DNA of 64,000 bases, from assembly GCF_026213295.1 (NCBI RefSeq), contig NC_079419.1:27071206-27135205 (forward strand). The letters are read 5' to 3'. Both the position numbers and the translations under genes were made by a program. Of the stretch, positions 30,980 to 42,007 are shown one piece after another. A model generated the notes under the pieces. It worked only from the letters and a program-made list of their open reading frames with translations. It made no database searches and had not been told where the DNA came from. The DNA is from Gadus chalcogrammus (Eukaryota > Chordata > Actinopteri > Gadiformes > Gadidae). How positions within the stretch are numbered: position 1 is the stretch's first letter; every line of letters begins with the position of its first letter.

Positions 30980-31345
30980 TGCAGTTACTGTTCCAACTGA
31001 ACGGCAGTTACCGTTTCAGAACGGTAGTTACCGTTCCAGAAAGGCATATGCCATGGCATTACCGTTTCAGAACGGTAGTTACCGTTTCAGAACGGCAGTT
31101 GCCGTTCCAGAACGGCATATGCCATGGTATGTCAGTGGTCGCGACGGCAGTTACCGTTTCAGTACGGTAGTTACCGTTTCAGAATGGCAGTTACCGTTCC
31201 AGAACGGCATATGCCATGGTATGTCTGTGGTCGCGACGGCAGTTACCGTTTCAGAACGGTAGTTACCGTTTCAGAACGGTAGTTACCGTTTCAGAACGGC
31301 AGTTACCGTTCCAGAACGGCATATGCCATGGTATGTCAGAAGTCG
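30980..31345. repeat. Palindromic 20-bp tandem blocks, FB2 right arm
   Basis: Inverted counterpart of 27935-28300 with the same unit; block lengths differ slightly from the left arm. Confidence 0.85.
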
Positions 31346-31389
31346 CGGTGGCACATGCCACAGGCCAATAAACGATCTCGGCCCTACTG

Positions 31390-32019
31390 TTATTTTCTGT
31401 GCCTAGCATTGTGCCAGCTTTGACGTACATAGTAATAACGTGAAAATGGCGAAAAAGACGGTCGCGGAGCTGCTGCGGGTGGCCGCTGCAGCTCTAGAGG
31501 AGCAGCGGGATGCAGGGCATGAAAGAGCGACCAACATGCCTGCACCGGATCGCACCGGATAAGGGTGCGCAAACCGGTGTTTCTGTGTTTTTCCGGCGTA
31601 TCAGCCGAATACGTCGCTTGTTGTCGTGGCTACGGCAGCTGTTGGAATTGGTCAATGGTTCGAAATCCGGAAAAGACTCGTAGCTGTCCTTGCAATGCCT
31701 CATTGATTTGTTTCAATAAAATGTCAGAACATAACCATCTCATTCTTATTTGGAATCTAATTGGTGGAAATGGAATTGCCAAAATGAATGGAAAATGTGT
31801 TTTTTTTATAATAAAGACGGGATTCGAACTCATACAATTTTTGGGGGGAAATATTTCAAGCTGCATTTCCATTCCATTGCGCCGTTGAGCCACAGATACG
31901 TGATCAACTGTAGTACTAAAAAGCACAACTAGACTTCCTAAGAGCAGGAGGCAGCCGGATCAACTTGTGACCCGACTGTCCATGTTATTTCTCGTTTCCA
32001 AAAAAGAAGAGGCCATTAC
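31390..32019. other. Unassigned DNA after FB2
   Basis: A 38-codon frame at 31446-31562 (MAKKTVAELLRVAAAALEEQ ...) looks like the start of a helical protein but stops early; I do not recognise it. The rest is non-coding apart from the tRNA-like segment listed separately. Confidence 0.3.
31819..31890 (-). repeat. Possible tRNA-derived segment
   Basis: On the minus strand TGGCTCAACGGCGCAATGG (A-box-like) is followed about 40 bases later by GAGTTCGAATCCC (B-box-like). The spacing is long, as in class II tRNAs or a tRNA with an insertion. It could be a SINE head or tRNA pseudogene. Confidence 0.35.
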
Positions 32020-32454
32020 ACCATAAAGGCAGATTCATACCTCCGGATCCGGACGAAATTCGTCCGTCCGCCCAAACGTTGCCTCCGGCACTAGCCTTCA
32101 TACCTCTCTCTGGTTTCAGCGTTGTTATGGATGTTACGCAATAAATCCTCTAGAGAGCAGTGACTGTCGTTTCACAAATTAACGGCATCGACAATCGCAA
32201 ACATGACATCTGTAGAGATGATTTTGCTTTGTCTCATCCGAAATTGGCAAAAGAAAGTGCAAAAAGTGTAGGCCTAGGCGGCAGTGGCATGTGACACCCC
32301 TCACCAACCTGCAGATTATCTTCTCAAAATGTTGTTAAATGACCAGTTACAACTCATTGCCAAAGCAGGGGAACAATGAAATAAAAAGGTCAGGTACATA
32401 GTATAATATAAGTATAAAACATTAAACACAATATACATATATACATATACATAT

Positions 32455-32812
32455 TGTGACAACCCGCTTCCCAACCGGGGGAACCGGTAGTGGTCGACGG
32501 GGTATACCGCCTTCACCCACCAGTCGGCAGCAGAGCGTGCGTCGACACCCGGCGCAATCACCGGGATGCAACGCACCTGGCCGGGGGGGGGGAGAGTCGG
32601 CATAAAAGACGATCGTGGACGCACACCGGGGGGAACAAGAAGGACCAGCAAAGAACCAGTCGATAGCTGAGAGTCTCACGGAGGCCACCATTGACAGTAT
32701 TTGCATTGCCTTGTACCCTTTCGCCGAATAAACGCAGACTTCGGCTTACCCTGGAAACTGAGTGTGGTGCATTCCGTGTGAGTTAGAAACATTCGTGAAC
32801 CGGGCTGCCACA
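32455..32812 (+). repeat. Gmr1-like 5' LTR
   Basis: TGTGACAACCCGC ... CTGCCACA. A TATA-like CATAAAAG lies at 32601 and AATAAA at 32727-32732, which places the RNA start and poly(A) site in the usual order. Confidence 0.9.
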
Positions 32813-32814
32813 TA

Positions 32815-32832
32815 TGGTGGAGAATGCAGGCA
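32815..32832 (+). promoter_or_regulatory. Gmr1-like primer binding site (tRNA-Ala-like)
   Basis: TGGTGGAGAATGCAGGCA starts two bases after the 5' LTR. It is complementary to the 3' end of a vertebrate alanine tRNA as I recall it, with one mismatch. Confidence 0.65.
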
Positions 32833-32878
32833 GCTCGACGCCACTACCTCACACGGTAACGTACCCCCTCGATCCACC

Positions 32879-34300
32879 ATGCAGAACCCCGACGGCACCG
32901 CCGCTCCCACGGTTGTTCAGAGACAACTACAGCTCCAGGCACAGGCGGCCGCGTTACAGCGGGAGACGGCGGAAAGTCTCGCTCTGCTCCGCGAAGCGGT
33001 GATCCGACTCACGCAGCATGCCGTCCGCGACGCGCCGCCAGCCGCGCCGACAGCCGCTCCGACCAGCCGGCTCAACAAACTCGGACCGGACGACGATGTC
33101 GAGGCGTACCTGGAGGTGTTTGAGAGGACCGCCCGGAGGGAGAGCTGGCCGGCGGAACAGTGGGCCCACATCATCTCGCCCTTCCTCACCGGTCCCGCGC
33201 AACAGGAGAGCCAGGATTTACCACCCGAGGACGCCGATCAGTATCCAGCACTCAAGCAGGCCATACTGGCCTACTATGGGCACAACCTCGCGGCCCGCGC
33301 CCAACGGTTTCACGACTGAAGGTTCGACATCCACGGTGCGGTGCGGACCCAGATCGCCCAGCATGGGCGGCTAGTAAGGAGGTGGCTGGCCACGGGTGAG
33401 GGACCCTGCCCGGTGGATCGGGTACTCATTGATAACACCGTCCGCCAGCTGCCGGCCGACGCCCGGAGGATCCTGGCCCACCACCATCCCGAGACGGTAG
33501 ACGACCTTATCCGGCAATTGGAGAACTGGCAGGTAGCCCAGCAACTCAGCGCCAGTCCCCGGACCAACCTGCGGCCGACCGAGAACCGACGAGACCGGAG
33601 GGGGCCCCTGGCGGCGTCGCGGACACCACCACCGGAGCCGCCGGTCGTGTCCCGGGAGGGTCGAGAAGCGAGACGGTGCTACGCCTGCGGTCAGCCGGGG
33701 CATTTGGCACGAGACTGTCCCGGGGACAGAGACGTGTCGATGCCATCGGCCTATGCGGACGAGGGCACGCACCGGCCCTGTATGTTGGCCACCTGTTGGG
33801 CACAGGGGGTGGCCGGGTCCCCGACTATCCCAGCACGGGTTATGACCCAGGACACAAAGGCCCTCCTGGACACGGGTAGTGTGGTGACCCTCCTTCGTCC
33901 CGAACTAGCGGGGGGGAGGGGTGGGGAACCTATGGAGGTGGCCTGTGTACACGGGGATACCCGGACCTATGGGTCATGCCATGTGGTCATCCGGACCCCC
34001 TACGGGGTGTTCACAGCCCGGGCGAGGATCGTACCCCACCTACCGGTACCCCTTCTTATCGGGAGGGATTGCCCGATTTTCCACAGACTCTGGGATCCGG
34101 AGCGGGAAAATCGGGTAAGGAGAGAGCCTGCTCGCCGAGCGGGGAGGAAGGTGCGACCGGCGTATGGGGCCATCCGGATACCGGCGACCCAGGAGGAGGC
34201 ATCGGCAGAGGACTCCGGGCCAGAAGGGGACGGACCCTCGCCACCGGGATCTCCGACCCCCTCGGGAGGGCGCGCTTCTGGACCACAGCGGATACCCTGA
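32879..34300 (+). pseudogene. Gmr1-like gag-protease, one internal nonsense codon
   Basis: ATG 32879 lies in CACCATGC and begins MQNPDGTAAPTVVQRQ. The frame is open except for TGA at 33317-33319, after which it continues in the same frame to 34300. Order: a coiled N-terminal stretch, a gag domain (VEAYLEVFERTARRESWPAE ...), a CCHC knuckle CYACGQPGHLARDC (33678-33718) and an aspartic protease with LLDTGSVVTLLRP (near 33865), closing with PLLIGRD. A proline-rich tail follows. Gag packages the RNA; protease matures it. The stop prevents a full product. Confidence 0.85.
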
Positions 34301-35137
34301 CGGCGCCAGATCTGAACGACCCACCAGAGGACGCCGAGAGTTCCCCTCTCACCGAGCTTTCGGACTTCCTACCGGAGGGGGGGGTAGGAACCACTCGGCC
34401 GGGCCAGTTCGCTAGCGCCCAGCTGCAGGACGACGCCCTCAAACACGCCTGGAGCCATGTCCTCGCACACGACGGACAGACCCGGGACTCGGTGAGTTGC
34501 CTACCACACCCACACTTTAGCACCAGGGGGGCCCTGCTATACCGGGTGGTGGAAAGGGACGGGGCGGTGACCGAACAATTAGTGGTCCCTCGGACGTATG
34601 TCAGCAAGGTGCTGTATATGGCCCACACGCACCTCCTGGGAGCCCACTTGGGCATGGACAAAACCCGGGATCGGGTCTTGGCGAGGTTTTACTGGCCGGG
34701 GGTGAAAAGGGACGTAGAACGTTACTGCCAAACGTGCCCGGAGTGTCAGCGGGTAGCTCCTCGCCCCTCGGCTAGGAATCCACTTATTCCCATGCCCATC
34801 ATAGAGACTCCATTCGACAGGATAGCTCTGGACATTGTGGGACCCCTCCCCAAGACCAGCAGGGGACACCGGTACATCCTGGTGCTGGTAGACTATGCAA
34901 CCCGGTACCCTGAAGCCCTACCCCTGCGCGCGGCCACCGCTAAGGCGGTAGCAAGGGAGCTCATGCTTCTGTTTAGCCGGGTGGGGATAGCACGGGAAGT
35001 ACTGACGGACCAGGGGTCGTGTTTTATGTCTCGTGTCCTAAAAGAACTGCTCAGACTTCTCCAGGTCAAACAGCTCCGGACGTCGGTGTATCACCCCCAG
35101 ACGGACGGCCTGGTGGAACGGTTTAACAAAACTTTAA
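34301..35137 (+). pseudogene. Gmr1-like integrase, zinc-binding and core domains
   Basis: A different frame from gag-pro (open from 33976, overlapping its end). The HHCC zinc domain is at 34624-34750 (GAHLGMDKTRDRVL ... CQTCPEC). The catalytic core has aspartates in ALDIVGPLP and LTDQGSCF and glutamate in DGLVERFNKTL (near 35117). One base too many near 35130 throws the frame, so the C-terminal domain is read in another phase. Confidence 0.88.
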
Positions 35138-36630
35138 AACATGCTGAAAAAGGCCATAGACACAGACGGTTAGAACTGGGACCAGCTGTTGCCCCATGTA
35201 CTGTTCGCGGTGCGGGAGGTGCCCCAGACTTCTACGGGTTTCTCTCCGTTCGAGCTCCTGTACGGGAGGAGGCCTCGGGGAATCCTGGATCTCGCCAAGG
35301 AGACCTGGGAGAGTCAACCGTCACCCCACCGCACCGTGGTGGAACACGTAGAACAGGTGAGGGACCGTATGGCCCAGGTTTGGCCCATCGTCCGGGAACA
35401 TCTCGGGCGTGCCCAGCAGGCCCAGGCGAGGGTCTACAATCGGGGAGCCCAGCTGCGCATCTTCCGGCCTGGGGATCTGGTGCTGGTCCTGGTCCCGACG
35501 GCGGAGTGCAAGTTCTTGGCCAAATGGCAGGGGCCATACGAGGTGGTCGAGAGAGTTGGAGAGGTAAATTACCGAGTGCGGCAACCAGGGAGGCGTAAGC
35601 CTACCCAACTGTACCATGTGAACATTTTGAAGCAGTGGAAGGAGGGGGGGAATCCGCCCGGTCCGGCACCCCTGGGGTTGGTGGCCCGACGAGAGGTTCC
35701 GGTGGTTCCGGTAGGAGAGGACCTCAGCCCGGCCCAGAAGCAAGACCTCGCTGACCTGGTCCTGCAACACCAGGACGTCTTCTCCGAGCTCCCGGGTCGG
35801 ACCTCGGTGATCCAGCATGACATCCGGACGGCACCTGGAATAAAGGTGAGAGTTCCGCCCTACAGAGTCCCGGAGGCCAGACGGGCGGCGATCCAGGAGG
35901 AGGTGGCCCGGATGCTGCAGCTGCACGTCATTGAGGAGTCCCGCAGCGCCTGGTCTAGTCCAGTCGTCCTCGTGCCCAAACCTGATGGGAGTTACAGGTT
36001 CTGTAATGACTTCCGACGGCTGAACGAGGTCTCCGACTTCGACGCCTATCCCATGTCCAGGGTGGACGACCTGATCGAGCGACTGGGGCCGGCCCGGTAT
36101 CTCACCACCCTGGACTTGACCAAGGGATATTGGCAGGTACCCTTGACCAAGTCCGCCAGGGAGAAGACGGCGTTCGCGACCCCGGGGGGTCTGTTCCAGT
36201 ACACCGTTCTCCCCTTCGGAGTCCATGGAGCCCCAGCAACCTTTCAACGGATGATGGACCAGATCCTGCGGCCACACCAGGCCTACGCCGCCGCCTACAT
36301 AGATGACATCATCATCCACAGCGACAGCTGGGATGTCCACATCCAACAGCTGAGGGCCGTACTGGGCGAGCTACGGAAGGCGGGTCTCACCGCCAATCCG
36401 GCCAAATGTCGCCTCGGGTTGGAGGAGACGGCCTACCTGGGCTTTCAGGTGGGTCGGGGAAACGTCAGGCCCCAGGAGAGCAAGGTGGCTGCCATTAGGG
36501 ACTGGCCCCGACCGACCTCCAAAAAGCAGGTAAAGTCGTTCTTAGGGCTGGTCGGGTACTATCAGCGGTTCATACCCGGCTTCGCCACCCTGGCCAGTCC
36601 TATGAACGACCTGACCCGAAAGACATTCGA
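35138..36630 (+). pseudogene. Gmr1-like integrase C-terminus and reverse transcriptase
   Basis: After the shift, the reading PHVLFAVREVPQTSTGFSPF and the GDLVLVLVPT ... KWQGPYEV part finish the integrase; an in-frame TAG lies near 35170, shortly after the shift. RT follows without a gap: VFSELPGRT, WSSPVVLVPKPDGSYRFCND, LDLTKGYWQVPL, VLPFGVHGAPATFQ and the catalytic YIDD (36296-36307). A frameshift near 36625-36650 separates RT from RNase H. In ordinary gypsy elements RT would precede integrase. Confidence 0.9.
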
Positions 36631-37118
36631 AGGCCTTCGAGGCGTTTCGGGGAGCCTTGTGCTCCGAACCGGTGCTCATAACCCCAGACTTTACTTCTCC
36701 CCTCATAGTGCACACCGACGCCTCGGAGGTGGGGCTGGGGGGAGTCCTATCCCAGGTCCGGGCTGGAGAGGAGCACCCCGTCACCTATATCAGCCGGAAG
36801 CTCCTTCCCAATGAGAGGAATTACTCGACCGTGGAGAAAGAGGCCCTGGCCATCAAATGGTCGCTGACTAAACTCCGATACTACCTCCTAGGTCGGGAGT
36901 TCACCTTGGTCACCGATCACGCCCCGCTGAAATGGATGGCCAGCGCCAAGGACTCCAACTCCAGGGTGACGCGGTGGTTCCTGGCCCTTCAGGACTTTCG
37001 TTTCAGGGTGGACCACCGACCTGGCAAAGAGCACGCGAACGCCGACGCCTTGTCACGCCGGGATGCCTGCCTGGGCTGGGTTCCCGGGGACCGGAGGCCT
37101 CATCTAACGGGGAAGGGA
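36631..37118 (+). pseudogene. Gmr1-like RNase H and polypurine tract
   Basis: The reading IVHTDASEVGLGGVLSQ ... EKEALAIKWSLTKLRYYLLG ... VDHRPGKEHANADALSRR is the gypsy-type RNase H. The frame runs on into the 3' LTR before stopping. CGGGGAAGGGA at 37108-37118, directly before the LTR, is the polypurine tract. Confidence 0.88.
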
Positions 37119-37480
37119 TGTGACGACCCGTTCCCCACCCGGGGGAACCGCGGGGTAGTGGTCGACGGGGTATACCTCCTTCACCCACCAGTCGGCAGCA
37201 GAGCGTGCGTCGGCACCCGGCGCAATCACCGGGATGCAACGGACCTGGCCGGGGGGGGGGAGAGTCGGCATAAAAGACGATCGTGGACGCACACCGGGGG
37301 GAACCAGAAGGACCAGCAAAGAACCAGTCGATAGCTGAGAGTCTCACAGAGGCCACCATTGACAGTATTTGCATTGCCTTGTACCCTTTCGCCGAATAAA
37401 CGCCGACTTCGGCTTACCCTGGAAACTGAGTGTGGTGCATTCCGTGTGAGTTAGAAACATTCGTGAACCGGGCTGCCACA
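37119..37480 (+). repeat. Gmr1-like 3' LTR
   Basis: TGTGACGACCCG ... CTGCCACA. It differs from the 5' LTR by about ten bases and a 4-base gap near position 33, which suggests a fairly recent insertion. Confidence 0.9.
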
Positions 37481-37484
37481 ATAT

Positions 37485-37914
37485 ATATACATATCAGATA
37501 TTATACTACTCTATCTATTTTCGCGAATGGTCTGACTTTTGACTCTATACTGCCGCCTCGATTTCCGGTGGTATTGTTCCCTTTCTCGGGGAGCACTCCG
37601 GATTCGTAAGCACAGAGGCGACGGACCCATTGACGGACGAAACACCTCCGTATCCGTATTTACCTTAGGGTGTGACTGGTCCTTTACACCGTTATTCAAA
37701 ACCTAAAGTTGTGTTTCCCTCCACTGCCTATAACCCAGCAAAAAGTTATGTTATTCGCTCTTTCGGTCGCCTGATGTGGTGTAGTCTTTTGCTCTGGATC
37801 ATCTCTAAGCAAAGCACCGAGCATGAGAATCAATGTGACGCAAGGCAGTATGACTCGAGACACAACGTTTATTCAGATCAACAAAGCATACCTACAGATC
37901 GTCCAAGGGAGATA
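37485..37914. other. DNA between the Gmr1-like element and G2 gag
   Basis: Contains the right end of the possible inverted-repeat element, then unassigned DNA. An open frame from 37672 runs into G2 gag, but its first 80 residues show no gag pattern, so the start of gag is probably lost. Confidence 0.4.
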
Positions 37915-38538
37915 ATGCCCCTGAAAAAGGAAAAAAAAGGAATTACTCCCGGTGAGGCTAACAAGCACATTCTCCGTCAATTCTGTCGTGGCTGCTGGGA
38001 TAGCTCACTGATAACCAATCTCCAGCTTGAAAAACTCAAAGGTGAGCCTCCATCTTTTGCTGAACTCCTTCTGTTAGTGCGTACTGAAGAGGATAAGCAG
38101 GCAAGCAAAGTAACAAAGATGAAGCAACACCTTGGGATCACTAGGACAAAAGCTCTTTCGCATCTCCAGACCACATGCATGCCAATCATTGCCAGTCTTG
38201 ACCCTGTCTCAGAGGATCTTTCCTCTGCTACTACTAACGACCTCAGAAAGTATATAGCAGATCTGCAGGCTCAAGTACCACGGCTCAAAGTCAACAATGC
38301 AGAGAAACATGCAGCAAAGGCATCAAAAGAAATCAAGAAATGGCAAAAGACAAAGAGTGAACCAGAAACACAAGAACTCAAACAGATCACAGCAAGATTG
38401 CCAAGGCCTTGGTATTGTTTGAGATGTGGTGAAGATGCTCACATTGCCTCTGGTTGCAGTAATGACCCAAACCCAGGGTTGGTAGAGGCAAAGAAGAAAG
38501 CTCTGAAAGAGAAACAGTGTGTGGGAAAGCCACCATAA
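37915..38538 (+). pseudogene. G2 gag, 5'-truncated
   Basis: The reading GITPGEANKHILRQFCRGCW, PPSFAELLLLVRTEEDKQAS is a capsid C-terminal pattern shared by gypsy Gags and PNMA-type domesticated Gags. A coiled stretch follows, then one CCHC knuckle CLRCGEDAHIASGC (38416-38457). Stops at 38538. The capsid N-terminal domain is absent. Confidence 0.75.
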
Positions 38539-38631
38539 CACCCCTGATTTAAACTAATCAGAGCTTCTGTTGAAGGACAAACAGGAGCTAAGAATGAGCA
38601 TCGTCCTACCCGTACAAAGACTAAGAAAGCT

Positions 38632-39012
38632 GTGAGCTTAAAGGCAGGTGTTTGCCGCAACAACAAACTGCCAAGTCGACTTGTGGGAGGAAAATGTACA
38701 GCCAGAGTAGCAGTTGATGGAGTGGACTGCAGTTGTCTACTCGACACTGGCTCACAAGTCACAACCATAGCCATGGCCTTTTACCAAGAATATTTATCCG
38801 AACACCTGATCAAGCCGTTCTCCGACCTTCTTGAGGTTCAAGGAGCCAATGGCCAAGCGGTCCCATATCTGGGATATGTGGAAACCAAAATACATTTTCC
38901 AAAACAATTCTTTGAAACAGAACCTGAAATATCTACCTTAGCACTAATTGTGCCGGATCTTTGGCACAATCAGCAGTTACACCACACTGCTGATTGGCAC
39001 AAACACCCTTGA
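38632..39012 (+). pseudogene. G2 protease region
   Basis: Same frame as gag after two stops. CLLDTGSQVTTIA is the aspartic protease active site; about 125 residues are open. The next part, linking to RT, is frameshifted (39013-39194). Confidence 0.8.
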
Positions 39013-39194
39013 CCCCTTATATGAGCTGCTGTGTGAAACGCCCTTGCCAAATCATTAGTCTTTTCCCTATGGCTATCAGCAGATACTGAAAACACTTGAC
39101 GTCAGAAAAAAGCAAGCTGATAGTGGCAAGATAGGTTTGGTGAAACTCAAGGGTCAGATTCAGGAAGTTCTTCCAGCAAACCAGAGACTGCTGC

Positions 39195-40466
39195 TTGAGG
39201 GATTTCTGTGCGCTAAATCAAGCAAAGTCTGCTCAATGGGCACCACTAACAACCAACTCACCTTGCCTACCTACTGTGTTATTTGCCCCTGATTGTGTCC
39301 TTCCAAATCCTGTACCAGATAAAAATAACCAAAATGTCTCTGCTACATGTTCCCAACAGCAGCAGACTGCAGATACAAAACCTGCTTTGAGTTTTGACTT
39401 TGGTACTTCACCCCTTTCTGAAGAGTATAAGCAGAGAATCACTCAAAAGTTGAACACTTTCTCTGATGTCTTTTCCCACCATGACCTCGATTTTGGTCAT
39501 GCAACCAAGATCCAACATCACATTAAGCTTAAAGACGAGACCCCATTCAAACAGAGATCCAGACCGATTCACCCTCATGATTACGAACCAGTCAAAAAGC
39601 ATCTGCAAGCTCTTTTAGATGCTGGTGTTATCGAGTCTCCATTCTCGTCGCCCATTGTGGTAGTTCGGGAAAAAAATGGTGATGTGAGATTATGGGTGGA
39701 TTATCGAAAACTAAATCTGCAAACCATCCGAGATGCATACGCACTTCCAAGTCTTGAGGAGTCCTTTGTCCCTCTGTTATGGACCTCAAGTCGGGGTATT
39801 ATCAGTTGGAAATGAACGAAGCGGACAAGCCAAAGACAGCTTTTGTGTGCCCCTTCGGGTTCTGTGTAATTTAACCGCACGCCCCAAGGAATTACAAACG
39901 CTCCAAGCACTTTTCAAAGGCTCATGGAGAAGTGCATGCAACACCTCAATCTGAAAGAAGTTCTTGTCTTTCTTGACGATTTGATCGTGTTTTCCAGTAC
40001 TCTTGAGGAGCACGAGACCAGGCTCATTCATGTCCTGGAACGCCTGAAAGAATACGGACTCAAGCTCTCACCTGAAAAGTGTAGGTTCTTTCAGATCTCC
40101 GATCGCTATCTAGGACACATCGTGTCCAGAGATGGAGTGAAAACTGATCCCGATAAGACAGAGGCCAAGACCACAAACCTTGAAAGAACTCCAGTCATTC
40201 CTTGGATTTACCGGTTACTACCGGAGGTCCGTGAAGGACTATTCAAAGATAGTTAAACCACTTACCTGTCTCACTGCAGGCTACCCACCTCGCCAGAAAG
40301 GATGTAAATCTAGTCCGGGTGACCTAAACCCCAAGGAACCCTTTGGAGAACGCTGGAGCAATGCATGTCAGCAAGACTTTGAAAGCATTATCGAAAAACT
40401 TACCTCTTCACCTGTGCTAGGCTATGCTGATCCAAATCTGCAGTACTTCCTTCATACAGATGCAAG
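39195..40466 (+). pseudogene. G2 reverse transcriptase, frameshifted
   Basis: Pieces in three frames: SSPIVVVREKNGDVRLWVDY (39195 frame), MDLKSGYYQLEMNEADKPKT ... FVCPFGF (from 39780), VLVFLDDLIVFSS with the catalytic FLDD (39967-39981), then SFLGFTGYYR and the start of RNase H (FLHTDAS). At least three frameshifts and a stop after PFGF. The reading ends at the solo LTR. Confidence 0.85.
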
Positions 40467-42007
40467 TGTGGTGAGACGCAGGGGCAGAGCCCTTCGTAAT
40501 GATCGGGCCGTCACAGCCAATGGCTTGCCTCTCCATCTTATTTATTCTGAGGTAGCTTTTTGTGTCGGGAGGTGCCACAATTTGTCTCCTCGTTACTTCC
40601 TGCTACGCCCCTCCAGGCAACTTGCTACCGGTATGTACGCACGCTTTTCCTATGGACGCTCTGACTCTGATTTGTTTGTAGCATGGTGATTTATTTTTTC
40701 ACACTGGTCGCTTTGCAGCGCTTTTGCCTGTTGCTTGCTGGTGCCTGCTGGTGCCCTGCCTTGGTTGGTGATGCGTGCAGGATTATTGATCGCGTAACAG
40801 TCTCGGTGTGGATTCCTACCAAACGGTAACATTCAGCGATGCGCAGTGAGCTCGCTGGCTTAAGTAGGAAGTTGCCAACTTCCTGGTATGTATCCCTTAT
40901 TTTAGATCGCTATTGTTTTTAGAATTATGTTTAGCACTAACGGGGTGACCTGTATGCCTTATAGGTACTGCCGACTGTCGTTGCCGACTGCTGTTTTTGC
41001 CACCCGTTGCTTACCTACAAAGCTGCCTTAGCTGTCCTGGGCTAGCCTGGGAGATAACGGCGAAGACGCTAACGACCACTCCGTTTTAAACTTAATCCGG
41101 CTATCTGTTGTCTTGTCCTTGTGTGTTTCCACCTCTCCGTGTCGCAATAAGTGTGTGTGTGTAGAGTGTTTGCGCGTGCGTGTGTGTGTCCTGGGGAAGT
41201 GTTTGGTTTAATTTGGGGGATTCTGTTTATGGTTTGTTTGAGCCCTGCTTCTGTTAAGCCACTGGCAGGAGGCCTTTTCATAGCTGCGGATAGCCAGTGG
41301 GCTATCACGCATGTTTAAGATACTTTTGGGCCTGGTTTGTGTATTTGTGTTATATTTTGTTTGTTTCTTACTTATTTCCTTTTGTGAATTACATTCTGTG
41401 AGTTTGGTGCTAGCACTTGTGGTAGGCCATTTTATAGTGGCGGTTCATTAAGTGATCTGCTCAGCCACCCAACCATAGCCTTGGTCATTTTGTGTAGTTG
41501 TGTGTTTGTTTTGTTTGGTCGTTTGTATCTGCCCTCATCTCTCTTCTATTCCTTCGTTTCCAGGCACTGAGTGCCCACGGCAGGGAGGCCCTTAGGTGGT
41601 GGTGCCCCTCTTCCCGAGTGTGTTTTCACGTGTGGCCTCTTGGAATTTCTCTTATTTTACCATTTTGATCCTGTGTTGCTGTGTGTATGTGCGAGCACGA
41701 GTGACTGGTTGGTGTTTATGTATCTCCCCCTCCGTCTCCTGGTATCTTGCCCCCTGCTGGTAAGCCTCAGCCCTGATTACCCTGTCTATCCCCTACATAC
41801 AGTGTGATTTCAATTGTCATGTTTGTTACATGTGGAACCCACATGTTTTAGCTAATAAAACAACTTATTTTTGGAACCTCGTCTCTGGTGCCGTCAGTCA
41901 ACGAACGTGTGTGCTAGATAATTGTTTTGAGTTCATTGATTAATATATCCCTGGGTTCAATTCCTAGGGTGGCGTTGTCGGCTAGCTTATTTTCCCCTAA
42001 TGCCACA
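40467..42007. mobile_element. Solo LTR in G2 RNase H
   Basis: Starts TGTGGTGAGACGC and ends AATGCCACA (TGTGG/CCACA ends), with a 4-bp duplication CAAG at 40463-40466 and 42008-42011. Removing 1545 bp restores the RNase H reading DAS-TIGLGAALYQ in frame. An AATAAA lies near 41855. 1541 bp with no coding similarity: an LTR left after recombination. Orientation is uncertain; poly(A) signal and end order suggest plus. Confidence 0.85.

Larger units (their letters stand above)
26932..31389. mobile_element. FB2: second foldback element with about 1.5-kb arms
   Basis: Arms 26932-29400 (less a 940-bp hAT) and 29885-31389 are inverted copies. Both termini carry GCCGAGATCGTTTA followed by TGGCCTGTGGCATGTGCCAC. 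Outside them TTATTTTC at 26924-26931 and 31390-31397 is a candidate 8-bp target duplication. Arms hold blocks of short palindromic tandem repeats; the centre holds a 62-bp array. No transposase. The outermost 7 bases pair poorly, so the exact ends are less sure than for FB1. Confidence 0.75.
32455..37480 (+). mobile_element. Gmr1-like Ty3/gypsy retrotransposon (integrase before RT)
   Basis: Two LTRs of 358 and 362 bp with TG...CA ends bracket gag, protease, integrase, reverse transcriptase and RNase H, in that order. ATAT lies on both sides (32451-32454, 37481-37484), a possible 4-bp target duplication in AT-rich DNA. The domain order is that of Ty1/copia, while the RT and RNase H motifs are Ty3/gypsy. 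This combination is described for Gmr1 of cod and relatives in deuterostomes. LTRs differ by about ten substitutions plus small gaps, yet gag and pol carry nonsense and frameshift changes. Confidence 0.88.
32020..37670. mobile_element. Possible inverted-repeat element interrupted by the Gmr1-like element
   Basis: Read inward, the left side (about 32023 on: AAAGGCAGATTCATACCTCC ... TTCGTCCGTC) and the right side (from about 37667: AAGGTAAATACGGATACGGA ... TTCGTCCGTC) resemble each other over 50 bp with several gaps. Its own DNA would be 32020-32454 plus 37481-37670. No target duplication was confirmed. Confidence 0.3.

Noticed and set aside
33976..36346. Long antisense frames opposite the Gmr1-like element
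   Set aside because: They mirror GC-rich coding DNA of gag-pol; the sense frames carry the catalytic motifs.
37672..37914. Extending G2 gag to the ATG at 37672
   Set aside because: The first 80 residues have no gag pattern and lie next to the end of another element; the frame is open by chance.
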